64,000 nt of DNA from Luscinia megarhynchos. Its lineage: Eukaryota; Chordata; Aves; Passeriformes; Turdidae. Location: contig CM067564.1 in the NCBI GenBank assembly GCA_034336665.1, positions 44,452,951-44,516,950 of the forward strand, in the 5' to 3' direction. The position numbers and the translations under genes were made by a program. The notes beneath the pieces are model-generated. The model saw only the letters and a list, made by a program, of their open reading frames with translations, did not search any database and had not been told where the DNA came from. Positions 45,561-56,955 of this stretch are shown here, piece by piece (the first letter of the stretch is position 1; every line of letters starts with the position of its first letter).

Positions 45561-47399
45561 TGTTTTCTTTGCCTGGAAATTATTTCCTCTTCCAGTGACT
45601 CTCTATCTTGTTTCTTTCTCCTGTTCCCTTTCTGTCCATGCAGTGCAGATGAGGTGAAATTCCTCTTTCTTCTCAGTTGCAGCTTTGTTTAACTGGGACA
45701 AAGAACTCATTTTATGACTCAGTGGAAAGGACATCAACAGAGATTCCTGGACTAGAGAAGAATAATCCCAGAAATCCAGATCTTATTGCATTGTGATTTT
45801 TGTTGATATTGGAAAATGGCAGCAACACTCAGTTGAACTCTATCAATTTTTCTTCTCTGCATCGTGGGGCTGTCATTCTGTCCCAGAAAAGCTTCATTTT
45901 CAGTCTATATGGCTATTTTCCTGTTGTCCTCCAGGTTCTCAATCACCTGCAAAATACAGAGTGAAGCAGTGAAAGCTGCAGGTGTAAAGAGAAAATTGTA
46001 AGCTGTTTTGGATTTTCTGGATGAAGAGTCTTAGGGGAAGTTATTCTGCTGTTATGTATGGGCTCAGCTTGTGCACATCACACTGGGGACCTGACAAAGT
46101 GTTCTGAGAGAGGGCAGCCAAAGCCAAAGGTAATTCCCACCTTTCCTGCTTCAGAAAAACTCACTGACAGCCCCTGATCTGAAGGAGGGCTGCAGAGACA
46201 GACACCTCAATGATGTGTCTGGGCTTGTTTCTGTAAAAACTGGGTATCTGTTGGGCTGCTCAAAAACACACAGCACCTTGGAGAGGGAAAATAAAAGAGC
46301 CCAAGCTGGGGTTTCCCCTTCTCCCAGGAAAAGAAAAACAAACCAAAACCAAACCCAGAAAACATGGCGATGGTTTTCCCAGAGAACAAATTTTGCTCTA
46401 TTCTCTTGGGACAAGGAAGGCCTCAACACAACATCTCCCTTTCATCTGGCTTGTTCTCTTTGGTCACCTTCTCCTGCCACAGTTTCCACGTGTTTTTGGA
46501 GGCCAGGGAATGTGGAAATACCTAAGGAACACTCATCGCTTTGCTGACAGCAAAACAGAGCAGCCCCATCTCAGAGATGTGCCCTGCATTTACCCCAGGA
46601 GCTGAAGAAACACCTCCAGCCCATATAACCTATGGCTCAGATACAGATTTGTTTGGGAAAATCTCACAGTGATCACATTCCACAGTAATAATTCTCCTAT
46701 TTATTCTTCTGCAACCCACAGAACTTCTCTCTAAATGTGATAACCACTGACCAGGGGTGCTGCATGGAGCACATGATGCTCTGGGATCTGTTTGAAACCC
46801 CATTTAAGGCCTGAGAAAGCAATCTTGGTTTCCTTGGGAAAGTTGAACTTTAGCCCACGAAGCCTTCCTGGACTTTGGCCACAGATTTGTCCTGGACTGA
46901 GCCTCAGGAAAGTCTGGAATTCACTCCCATTGCTGCTGCAAATGAAATTGACTGAAAACATGATCCTATTCTACCTCGTTTTATACAAACTGTCTTTTAT
47001 TTTCATTTATCTGAAGCCTCCGTTTGAAATCTCTGGCCAGATCCACTGCAGACCAGAGGCCACGGGTTCATCCTCAACTTCTTCATTTTTTAATAAACTT
47101 CTCAGTAAGCCTCACCTCCGCTTCAAAGCTGGCTACACCATCCCTGAGCCCTGGGGCTTTGCAGAGCTTTGGGTTTCCAAATGAAAGCCTGATGCTGGCT
47201 CATTGTTCCACAGCCCCTGCTCCAGTCTGACCCAAGCCCCAGAGCCTAGGATGCCAGGCAGTGTCAGGATTACTCCTGCCTTTGGCAGGGAAAGCACATC
47301 TGAAAAGAACAATTAACACTTTGTTAATGTGCCAAGGAACAGACTGATCTGCGTGCTGGCCAAAGGCAACAGAGCAACTGCTGTTTACCTTGATGTGTC
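45561..47399. other. single-copy DNA, nothing recognised
   Basis: No repeat or supported exon. Confidence 0.35.
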
Positions 47400-47830
47400 T
47401 GTGCTGCTGCGGAGCAGCTCTGATAGCAGGGCTTAGTCCCAGCCTTAAAGCTCTGAGACAGATGAGAGGTCCTCCTCTAATTTCCCGTCCTCTCCATTAG
47501 CAGGGAATGCAGATAAAGCCGGCAGCAGAACCCTGCAGTCCCGACTCCTACCTGGCAGATAATAATGCAAATCACAGCCGCAAAAGTGGCAAAAAATCCG
47601 CGGCAGGAAAATAGATGAATAGGGCTGATCCCGGCTCCGTGGGACAGCACCAAAAGCCACTCCCAAGGGAGGCTCAGGCTCTGCTCAGATCTCTGCTGCT
47701 TTCGCCAGTCATTAACATTCATTCCCATCTGGGAGTGCAGGCTGCCACCGGAGCCCTGGGATGCTGCTGTCACCAAATGTGACACAATACCTCATCAGAG
47801 AATAAAGGACTTTTTGCAAGTCTCTCAAAA
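47400..47830. promoter_or_regulatory. candidate conserved non-coding element
   Basis: Balanced-composition, repeat-free block with about a dozen retained CpGs, an AATAATGCAAATCAC octamer-like core (about 47560-47574), GATAA motifs, and GTCATTAACATTCATTCC (about 47708-47725). It differs in texture from its flanks. Conservation untested. Confidence 0.3.
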
Positions 47831-48385
47831 CTATTTTTGCCTTCGTGTTCTGCATCCTGTGCCTGGCTGGGAGAGTTGAAAGGAGCCTGATACTCAGGGC
47901 AGATCCCAGATTAGGGTCAGCAGATGTCTCTGCACCAGCATCCTGTATCCCTCTTCACACCAGCATCCTGCTCCCAGTCCCTCCCACAAACCCTGCTTCG
48001 TCTGGATAATTTAACACCAAACAAGGGATATTCAACTCAGATCAGCCCAATTTCCCTGCTGCCTCCCTTTTACCCCAGGCTGCTGCTTCTCTGCCACTCT
48101 GGGATTGTTCTCTCCAAGGGATGCACCCACTGTGCCTCTGGATAATTTAACAATTCCTGGAGAGAGGGGGGCCAGGGTTCCCCTGCTGATTCCATGGTGG
48201 GACTGCACTGCCCACAGCAGGAATTGCTGCCTTTGCTGCTCTGTCTTTTCGTTTTGGCTCAGGCCCTCCCTGCCAAACCTCGGAGCTGAGGAGAGGCAGT
48301 GATTGATCAGGGGAAATTTCGCCTGCAAAGATGCAGTCCTGCAGCCTTCACTCAAGATGGGATGGAATTCACTAGGGTAATAAAG
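47831..48385. other. single-copy DNA, nothing recognised
   Basis: No repeat or exon recognised. Confidence 0.35.
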
Positions 48386-48447
48386 ATGGATAGCTGGATA
48401 GACAGATGGACAGATATGGAAATAGACAGATAGATAGATGATAGCTT
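48386..48447. repeat. degenerate (GATA)n microsatellite
   Basis: Interrupted GATA/GACA tetramers ending in 'agatagatagatgatag'. Confidence 0.85.
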
Positions 48448-48479
48448 GAATCCTGCGTGTTAAAATTGTGGACAATCTG

Positions 48480-49020
48480 TCACCCAGCCTCCCTTCCCTT
48501 TTTTATCCCTCCCCTTTCTTAAATTACGCCTATTTCTCCGGTGAAATTTATTACAATGTAAGAAATAATGACTTTTTAAAGATATTTTTTACTTTTTATG
48601 CAGAGGTGTGAGGGCTCCCTGAAAACAAATGGATGAAGATGTGAAAGCTTATTGGATTGTCACGTCGGATACATTATCCCCAGGGCTCTGAATGAAGAAT
48701 TAGACCATGGAGATCTTATTTGACATTAGATGTTTCAATTTCTCCAAGAACATTAGGCATGTTGGATTCAGCACTGAATTCAATAATAAACAACAAGCAT
48801 TGACCCTCCCCCCATCCCCTTTTACCCCTTAGCATTTTAAGTCCAAGACACGCTATTAAGATTTATTTTACATTTTTATTATTGTGCTCACAAGGAAAGG
48901 GAGATCATATTTGCATAATTCATTTTTATACAAACCTCTCTGTATTACTTACAGCTGCCGATTCTCCCCCACCCCTTCTAATATATGTGTTTATGTGGCA
49001 GTAAAACAATGACATTGGAA
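48480..49020. promoter_or_regulatory. candidate conserved non-coding element
   Basis: Long AT-rich, repeat-free, low-G block with a perfect octamer ATTTGCAT (48909-48916) followed by AATTCATTTTTATA. It also has AAATTACGCC, TTATTGGATTGTCACGTCGG (about 48650-48670) and many TTTATT/AATAAA cores. CpGs survive inside AT-rich context, which is unusual for neutral DNA. This is the most enhancer-like stretch in the window by eye. Conservation untested. Confidence 0.38.
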
Positions 49021-50855
49021 CAACACACTGGAAATCATTGACTCCAACCCTGCAGGTATTGCTGTCTATTTATTAACCCCTGGGAATTATTTTGATGGAA
49101 ATCCCTTTGGATAGTGCTCATCAAGAGGCTGAGGTTATGCAGCCTGTTCCCAGAGAGAAGGCAGGAGTTTAACATCAGCTCCTCTTGGGGTGTGGGTGGC
49201 CACTTGGCCATGGCAGCAGTTTGGGGGTTTTTAGGGCTGGATCTGGCTGGGATCACCGTGCTGGGTGCAGGGTGAGTGCTGGGACAGGTTCCCTGGGGTG
49301 CTGAATGTGGGGATCCCCCAGCATGGTGCAGAATTTAGAGGTTTCCCCACGGATTTCTCCATGTCCTCTGGATCAGAGCATCACAGCCCCACACACTGCC
49401 CTGCTGAGCCTCACCAAGCACAAATCCAGGTTCTCCAAGTCACCTCAGCTCCCAGGAGCTGCTCAGACTTCCCTTGTCAGACTGTTCTGTTCTCTGGGAG
49501 CTCTCCTGGTCCTTCCCCAAGGGAGATGCCCACTCCCCCGAACACACCCAGGGAGCTGCACCCCAAACTACCTCTTCTCTCTGTATTTTCACACCCTGCA
49601 CTCACTGGTGGTGCTGGTTGAAGGTGGTTGTCATGGAAACCCCCTTTTCTCTTTCTGCTAATTCTGCAGGATTTCTTTCTACGGCATCGATCTGCGAACG
49701 TGCCTCCTTTTCTTGCTCGCCCTTTACAATAACAGCTATTGGGAATATTTGAGGAATGTAAAATTTGCCAGGCTAGGGGGCTTCTCAGGGTGGTTGATAT
49801 TGAAATTATGTCTACATCCAATAGCTGCACCCTCCAGCTGATTTCAAAGGCAGCCCAAGAGATCTCAAGGAGAAAGAATTTCCCAACCAAAAGGTTTTTC
49901 CCTCAACCCAGTTGGAGCAGTGATAGTTCTGCCCCTCATGCCTGTCCAACCTACAGAAATTCCCACTTTTATCTCCTTCACAGCCTAATCCTCCTCTGAG
50001 ACCTAAATTCATAATGTTCTTGACATCCTAGCACAGCATCTTCCACATTTCATTTATTGAGAAACCGAACTCAGTGTTTAGTTTTTTTTATTTTACCATT
50101 GCTTCACTCATTTGAGAAGAGGCTTCAATTTCTCTGCAATACTCAGAATAAAATCTGTGATTCATGTTATTATCTGCTATTTTAGATTACTTCTTTTACT
50201 CTCTAAAACACCTTTCCTGATGTTTTCCAGAGTCTTTGGCTGGTTGTGAGCATGAAGACAGGGTGTGTCTGGTGAGGAGGGATCGATGTTTTTGACAAAT
50301 GATTCCCTCATTTCACAGAAATTTCCAGGAAAACAAAAAGGAAAAAGAAAACCAGGTTTTAGACCTTTCTTTCTTAAAAGACTCATAAATGAAGGATCCT
50401 CCCCAAAACCAGGAGAATCGTGTTATTGAATTATTCTTCAGGGGTGTGGCAGATGGATCTGGATTTCTTCACTAGAGGAAATTTAATCTTAAAATCTCTC
50501 TCCAGCTTGTTTCTCTTTCCTAAAAACATGGGTGGCCATTTTTAGGCTGCTATCAGAGGCCCCTAAGGTGAACTCAGATATTTTCTGTGGTGTTTGAGGT
50601 CAGGGGAACAACGAGGAGCAGGGACTATCTGCACTCCAACATGCTGGATTTAATGACACTTCCATCAGGGAAGGCTTCCCAGAGCCTTCCTCACATCTCT
50701 GCTGAAGTCAAATTGAAAATTTATTCACCCAGCTGGGGATTTATCTCACCTACCCTCTCCTATTTCAGTGCAAGCATCACCCTCTGAGGCAGCTGTCTGG
50801 ATGCTCTTTATAATCAGGGGAGAGAGATGGGCACTTCCAGAATGAGATTTGTCTG
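49021..50855. other. single-copy DNA, nothing recognised
   Basis: No repeat or supported exon. Confidence 0.35.
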
Positions 50856-51110
50856 CCCTGGTTTCGACAGCTCTGTCTCCAGACGAGATGCTCTGAGCAC
50901 CAGCAGGGCACGTTTCTCTCTGAGAGTGATAAAAGGGCTTAGCAATGCTGTCAAAATCCTGTTATGGGACAAAAGGAAGACCATCTAGCCGAGCTAAAAA
51001 TTTATCCCTAAACCAATAAGTGTTTTAACAGTCTAATAGTTCAAGTTATCCAATTAGTACAATAAAATTTCATTAATGGTGCTGTTAAAACTGCTGTACA
51101 GAGACATTCC
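50856..51110. promoter_or_regulatory. candidate conserved non-coding element
   Basis: Repeat-free. Retained CpGs (TTTCGACAG, AGACGAGATG, GCCGAGC) are followed by an AT-rich half with CCAATTAGTAC and TTTCATTAATGG. It is similar in texture to the other candidates. Conservation untested. Confidence 0.28.
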
Positions 51111-51428
51111 TGCCTTCCCAGTGTCCATCCCCCTGCTCTGGTGTCCTGCTTACCCTGCCAGTGTTCCTCTTCATCCCAAAGGGAACAAATCCATTGTTTC
51201 TCCAAGGAGAAGGAGAAGAGGGGATTAAAAGCCATCACCACCCTGTGTTTCGGTTTTTTGTTTTTTTTTCAGGTGTGTCATGACCATGGGTTTCTTCTCC
51301 TCACTCTTGGTTTTTCCATCCCCCTGTCCCCACCCAGGGCTGGGGTTCACTGGGCAGTGGCCATGGGGGTGTCCCCAGTGCTGACATCAGGCACAAGCCC
51401 CTATTCATGGGACACTGGTGGTCAAAGG
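51111..51428. other. single-copy DNA, nothing recognised
   Basis: T9 run near 51262. No exon recognised. Confidence 0.35.
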
Positions 51429-52138
51429 TGTCCTGGTTTGAAGGACAGGTGTCTGCCAATAAAGACAGAAGCTTCTCTTTGAAATGGAGAATGTAAACAC
51501 CCTCCCTCCAAATTATTATTATTATTTTGAAATTAAGAGGCTCTCAGGCAAAGAGATGGGAATTAGGAATAACAGTTCTTTACTAGGAAAATTAAAATAG
51601 AAGTACAATATTACAAAGAACAATCCCAAACCCTGCCAGAGTCAGAATCCAAGCTGACACCCGTCAGTCAGTCAGGGTGTTGGCAGCAGTCCCATTCAAT
51701 GGTGGCTGCATCCTCCTGCAGTGGCAGATGTGGGTCAGCTGGAGCAGTGCTCCTGGAGAAGGTGCAGTTTCCTCTGAAGCTCCAGGGATGATGTGGAAGG
51801 GTCTGGTTTTCCTCTGGAATGCAGTGGAAAGAAGGTGCCTTGGTGTCCCAAATCTCAGTTTTTCTCTGGGTAGGAAAGGCTTGGCTCCTGCCCTGGCTGG
51901 AGCATCTCCCAGTGGGATGATGGAATTTGATCAGTCATGCCCTGGGACTCCATGGCCATGAACAGGAGATATCTCCTGGAGGGAGGATGGGCTGTGGCAA
52001 AGATAAAGATGATTGCCCAGCTGGTTTAAAGCTGGCCCATGAGCAGATAATGTGTGCCAGGAGATCAGGGTCACTGCCCCACCCGGCTGCAGCAGATGGG
52101 GACAGAACACACATTTCTGGCCACATCAACCCAACACA
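51429..52138 (-). mobile_element. ERVL-type solo LTR, copy 4
   Basis: Same family, inverted: plus strand starts TGTCCTGGTTTGAAGG and ends ACATCAACCCAACACA. It has the short 5' variant seen in copies 1 and 5. The flanks AAAGG (51424-51428) and GCAGG (52139-52143) agree at only three of five positions, so unlike the other four copies there is no clean target-site duplication. No internal sequence adjoins. Confidence 0.92.
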
Positions 52139-52143
52139 GCAGG

Positions 52144-53130
52144 ACACCCAGCTCTGGGCACAGCAAGTCTGAGACATCCTGAGCTCCCCCAGTGTCTGGT
52201 CAGCTCAAAGGCTGTGGCCTTTCACCATCAGTGGCTGAAATCACATTAGCTGGGCTGCAAGAACAGCACAGAGATGTCCCAGGGTGTGTATCCAGCATTA
52301 TTCCCAGTGGCATTACCCACAGGGCACTGACCTCTTCTTGTTCATGGCTCCTGTTCCGTTCTCCCCATGGCATCCCCAGCCTAAAATGTGCTCCAGCCAT
52401 TTTTTCTCCATTTTCCCCCCACTGAGTCATGGAATAAATCAGATTTCAAGTGACCCACGGCAGCCTTTGCTCCAAACCCATCAGGGTCAATAGAGAATGT
52501 TCTCATGTCACAGTTAGATGAAGTTGCTCTGCAAGAAAAGCATTTTTGTGGAAAACCTCTCCAGCTTGATACTAATGGTGAAATAAGAAATATCTGCTCA
52601 ATTTCTGAAGCTGATTCTCAACACTTTACACTCTTACAAGGAGAGGTTTCAGGAGCTGTGAGCATTTATCTCCTGGCACAAAAGAGAGGTCAGAATCCAG
52701 TGTTAGCTCCACTTATCTGTCACCAGCATTGATGGGAAGCCTCCTATTCCCCCAGCACACGGAATTGCATTTCATGGGCACGGGGTTTAGAAAGTATTAC
52801 ACTGGAGTTTGATCCTACCTTGTTTCAGAGCATGTAGAGATGTGCCTTCAGCTTTGAAGGGAAAAGGAGAAGGCACTTAATCAATAGCCATGTGAGTGAT
52901 AAGCACATAAAAAAGATGAGCTTGGCCAGCCTGTATAATCATCAGCAGGACCAGATGGGAAATGCATTATTCAGGAAAAAAGATGACCATGGTGGGGATG
53001 GTTTTTATGGGGGTCAAGACAGCTTAAAGAGTACTCAGTTATCTCATGAAGCTTCTTACCTGGGGCATTCACAGCTCTTTATTAGGATGAGGAGGAAAAT
53101 AGGAATGAATATTTTTGGCTGTGTCCTGGA
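52144..53130. other. single-copy DNA, nothing recognised
   Basis: A 96-codon frame at 52.9-53.2 kb starts with GTG and overlaps the tandem repeat, so I do not call it. Confidence 0.35.
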
Positions 53131-53285
53131 GAGGACAGAAACAGAATATTTTGACTTCCAGAATCTCCTGTTCAGGGCATAGAAGAGGTCAGAAAAAGGT
53201 TATTTTTACTTCCAAAATCTCCTGTCCAGAACACAGGAAAGGTCAGAAACATGTTGTTTTAACTTCAAAATCTCCTGTCCACATG
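53131..53285. repeat. 54 bp tandem repeat, about 2.8 copies
   Basis: Units begin at 53131, 53185 and 53239, each with GGTCAGAAA/GGACAGAAA, a T-rich middle, and AATCTCCTGTCCA. The unit length is exactly 18 codons and one frame stays open, giving an 18-residue repeat, but no other sign of coding is present. Confidence 0.92.
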
Positions 53286-53978
53286 CAGATGCCTTAAAGA
53301 CAATGCAATAAGAACTTTTTTTTCTTTTTTAATTTTCCTTCTCCCATGACAAACACTTTTGAACTGATGCAGTGTTGTAGAACTGGAATCAAACAGGCTG
53401 AAATCTGTTAGCTACTCTCAAAGTAGATTTCATCCTTTTCTTCATCCACCAACGCCAGCAGCTCCTTGTCAGGTTTAAACCTGCCTGACTTCATCCTTTC
53501 TACAGCTGTGCAGTGCTGAGTGAAGAGGAATGCTCAGGATTCACTTCCAGCTCCAGCTGTGCTTCTTGAAGTGGTTACAACTCCCAAAGGCACCTGCAGC
53601 TCTTTATCACCTTCCTCCCTTCCTCCAGCTGATCAGCCCGAGTGCTGGTGGTGCTCCTTCCCAGCTCCCTGCCTTTGATACGAACTGGAGCAGCAGAAAT
53701 GTGCTTTAGGAAGTGTTTCTAAAGCAGCCTGGCTCGCTGTGGCTGTGACAGGTTGGGGAGCAGGATCACAGGCAGTGGGTGCAGCTGGTGCCTCTGGATA
53801 AGGATGAGGTGATGACAACCTCCAGCTGAGAGCATGGCAGAGGCTGGGCTCTCTGCAGACCACTCAGAGAGAATTAAATAGTGCAGGGCTGTTTAACCAG
53901 CTCCCTTCTGTACCAAATCCATGTAGTGTAAGGGGAAAAAAAAAAGTAAAGTACATAATTACTCCAGTAGTTATAGTA
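53286..53978. other. single-copy DNA, nothing recognised
   Basis: T-rich patch at about 53317-53332 and A9 near 53937. No exon recognised. Confidence 0.35.
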
Positions 53979-54125
53979 AGAATCATAGAATTATAGAATT
54001 GTGGAATGGTTTGGGTTGGAAGGGACCTTAAAGATCATCTCATTCCAACCCCTCCTATAAGCAGGGACACCTTCCACTATCCCAGGTTGCTCCAAGCCCT
54101 GTCCAACACTTCCAGGGATGGGGCG
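53979..54125 (-). mobile_element. CR1 LINE 3' fragment with octamer tail
   Basis: Well preserved minus-strand 3' end: octamer tail AATCATAGAATTATAGAATT, then 'ggaatggtttgggttggaag', 'ggaccttaaagatcatctca' and the 'gcagggacaccttccactat' block, with a small deletion before 'acttccagggatgg'. One of the least decayed CR1 tails here. Confidence 0.93.
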
Positions 54126-54985
54126 TAAGAGCCAGGAACACTGATTTTCCTTCAGCATTTACTGACTGTGGTGACTCTGCTCTTGTGAGACAACAATTGT
54201 CTCCTAGCACATGTGTTGGTTCATGACAAGAAAATTGTTATTCCAGAACTTAATCTGGACCAGGCAGAGCAAACCAGCCCATTCAAACCAATGGCTTTAC
54301 TCCCTGGAAGAGACAAGAGCTGTGTGATAAAGGGACCCAAGTGTCCTGTCAAATCCAGATGTTGTGTGCCAGATGTCATTCAAGGCCCAGAAAAGCCAAC
54401 CAGAGCCCCTTGAATTGCCATTCTCATGGCTGGTCTCTCCCCACAGTGGAGTTCGTGGTGACAGAATTAATGTGGTTTTAAAGGTAATTTGAAAGCATCA
54501 AGAGAGGGAAATTATCACATGAAAATGCAAATTGTGCCTTATCTGGGCTGTTCCATGGCTGCTATGATTCATCATCATTTCTTCATCTGGTTTTTTTTTC
54601 TTTTCCAGGTGAGCTCTCAATTAAAAAAAAAGAAAAAAAAAAAAAAAGGAAAGAAGGAGTAGGGGTAGAGCAGAGCTTCAATTGCCAGGAAAGATTTATG
54701 GCTCCTTTTATCTGAATGTGAAACATCCTTCAACAGGGCAGGAATATTAAACATTTCCAGTCACCATCTGTCATTCAGCCCTGTCTCTGATGGTGACCAC
54801 ACATTCCTCACACACAGCACAGGTAGCTCTGCCTTGTCCCCCAGGTTTGGGGGAGCAGCATCCTCCCACCAGCTTCCCATACTGGACCAGGGGTGTAAAG
54901 CTGGATTTACACCTCAAATTCCATTGAAGCTGCACAAATTCACCTAGGAGAAGATGCACAGTGCTGTTCTCCACATTCCTCCTAC
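54126..54985. other. single-copy DNA with an A-rich tract
   Basis: A-rich tract at 54623-54649 with T9 just upstream (about 54591-54599). No exon recognised. Confidence 0.4.
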
Positions 54986-54990
54986 ATAAC

Positions 54991-55690
54991 TGTGTTGGTT
55001 GATGTGACCAGCAATGTGAATTCTGTCCCCAGCTGTTAAACTGGGTGGGGCAGTGACTCTGATCTCCTGGCACACATTATCTGCTCATGGGCCAGCCAAA
55101 AACCAGCTGGGCAATCATCTTTATCTTTGCCACAGCCCATCCCCCCTCCAGGAGATATCTCCTGTTCATGGCCATGGAGTCCCAGGGCATGACTGATCAA
55201 ATTCCATCATCCCACTGGGAGATGCTCCAGCCAGGGCAGGAGCCAAGCCTTTCCTACCCAGAGAAAAACTGAGATTTGGGACACCAAGGCACCTTCTTTC
55301 CACTGCATTCCAGAGGAAAACCAGACCCTTCCACATCATCCCTGGAGCTTCAGAGGAAACTGCACCTTCTCCAGGAGCACTGCTCCAGCTGAACCACATC
55401 TGCCCCTGCAGGAGGATGCAGCCACCATTGAATGGGACTGCTGCCAACACCCTGCCTGACTGACGGGTGTCAGCTTGGATTCTGACTCTGGCAGGGTTTG
55501 GGGTTGTTCTTTGTAATACTGTATTTCTATTTTAATTTTCCTAGTAAAGAACTGTTATTCCCAATTCCCATCTCTTTGTCTGAGAGCTCCTTAATTTCAA
55601 AATGACAATAATTTAGAGGGAGGGGGTTTACATTCTCCATTTAAAAGAGAAGCTCCTGCTTGGCAGACACTTGTCCTTCAAACCAAGATA
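54991..55690 (+). mobile_element. ERVL-type solo LTR, copy 5
   Basis: Starts TGTGTTGGTTGATGTGACC and ends AAACCAAGATA (terminal CA mutated to TA). An exact 5 bp duplication ATAAC flanks it (54986-54990 and 55691-55695). It is closest to copy 1. Solo: no internal sequence adjoins. Confidence 0.94.
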
Positions 55691-55695
55691 ATAAC

Positions 55696-56695
55696 CTTCC
55701 TTTTTAATGCAAACCTTGGTGTGTAGGGTTCACACCATCCCAGAAAACATCATTTCCTCAGTGGTGTGTATGGGATTTGCAGACCTGGTCCTTTTTACAT
55801 TGGTTGCTGATGAGTGTGTGGTACAAGGAAAGGGAAGCAGGGTCTGATTGCTCCCAAAAGAAAGGAGAATCATCAGAAAGTAAATTCATCATAACTTGCT
55901 GAAGATACTTCACACCTGGAAGTTCACCTGTGAAATTCCTTGCCTTAGGGTGCTCTGGTTGCTGAACATACAAATGGTTCAAAAATTAAAGAAATGGATG
56001 AAATAGAAACATAGAAGGTGCATTAAACATAAAAATGTAATTTCAGGCCTCTTACTCCCAGGAGGCAACAAGAGGTAAAAATGCCACCATGTACCTTCTA
56101 TTTTCCTCCAGTCTTTTTGGAGACAGGACACAACTCCATGGATTGAGAACATCCTATCTTTTCTTTGCAGTCTTGGGTATTCTGTGTTGACCTCCCAGTC
56201 CAGCATGTCTGGGAGTGGGAGACAAGGCTGCCAAAACCTCCCTCCAGCTGTCCTTCAGCTCAGCAGTCCAGACCAGGAATTGCCCAGGCAGAAAACCAAC
56301 CCTGTGGACACTGTGACATTTCCCCCCGGGTAGTTGTGACACATTTTTCCATATATTTCCTAAGGAACAAGGACAGCACATCAGACACCAGGGCTCCCAG
56401 CACTGCCCCTCTGAGCAGACACAGCAGTGACCCAGGAGCAAGGACAGCTTTGGGGAGGAGGCTCTGAGGGATCCCAGGGAATTATGAAAATCTGAATGAT
56501 CAGCAGACTGAGCAGAATATTTCACCTCAAGCTGATAAGGCATTGGGGTCATGCCTTGCCTGCACCAGAGCTGTGGATCTTTACAGGATGTAATCTGCCC
56601 CTGGCACTGCTGAATTTTACTTTTTCTGCCTTTTTGGCCAAATTATGGGAACTTGGATAAAAGATAAAGGACAAGATTCTCTCAGCTGAACTTTC
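55696..56695. other. single-copy DNA, nothing recognised
   Basis: No repeat or exon recognised. Confidence 0.35.
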
Positions 56696-56766
56696 AGTTA
56701 AGGAGTTAGACTTGATGACCCCTCTGGGTCCCTTCTAACTCAGGATATTCTATAATTCTGTGATTT
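56696..56766 (+). mobile_element. CR1-like 3' tip
   Basis: 'agacttgatgacccctctgg', 'gtcccttctaactcaggata' and 'ttctataattctgtgat' form a sense CR1 3' tip, in the same subfamily as the one at 40.7 kb. Confidence 0.82.
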
Positions 56767-56815
56767 ATGTTGCACCCTGCAGCATAAATACTTTCAGTTT
56801 TCATTTGGAAGTGGC

Positions 56816-56955
56816 AAAGAATCACAGAATGGTTTGGGTTGGAAGGGTCCTTAAAGATTATCCAGTTCCAACCCCCTGCCACATGCAGGGACACCTTCCA
56901 CTGGACCAGGCTGCTCCAAATCCCACCCAACCTGGCCTTGGACACTTGCATGTGT
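56816..56955 (-). mobile_element. CR1 LINE 3' fragment
   Basis: Minus-strand CR1: 'gaatcacagaatggtttggg', 'ttggaagggtccttaaagat', 'gcagggacaccttccactgg' and 'cccaacctggccttggacac'. It lies tail-to-tail with the fragment 50 bp upstream. Confidence 0.92.

Noticed and set aside
52892..53182. A 96-codon frame as a possible exon
   Set aside because: It begins with GTG rather than ATG, overlaps the 54 bp tandem repeat and shows no domain or splice support.
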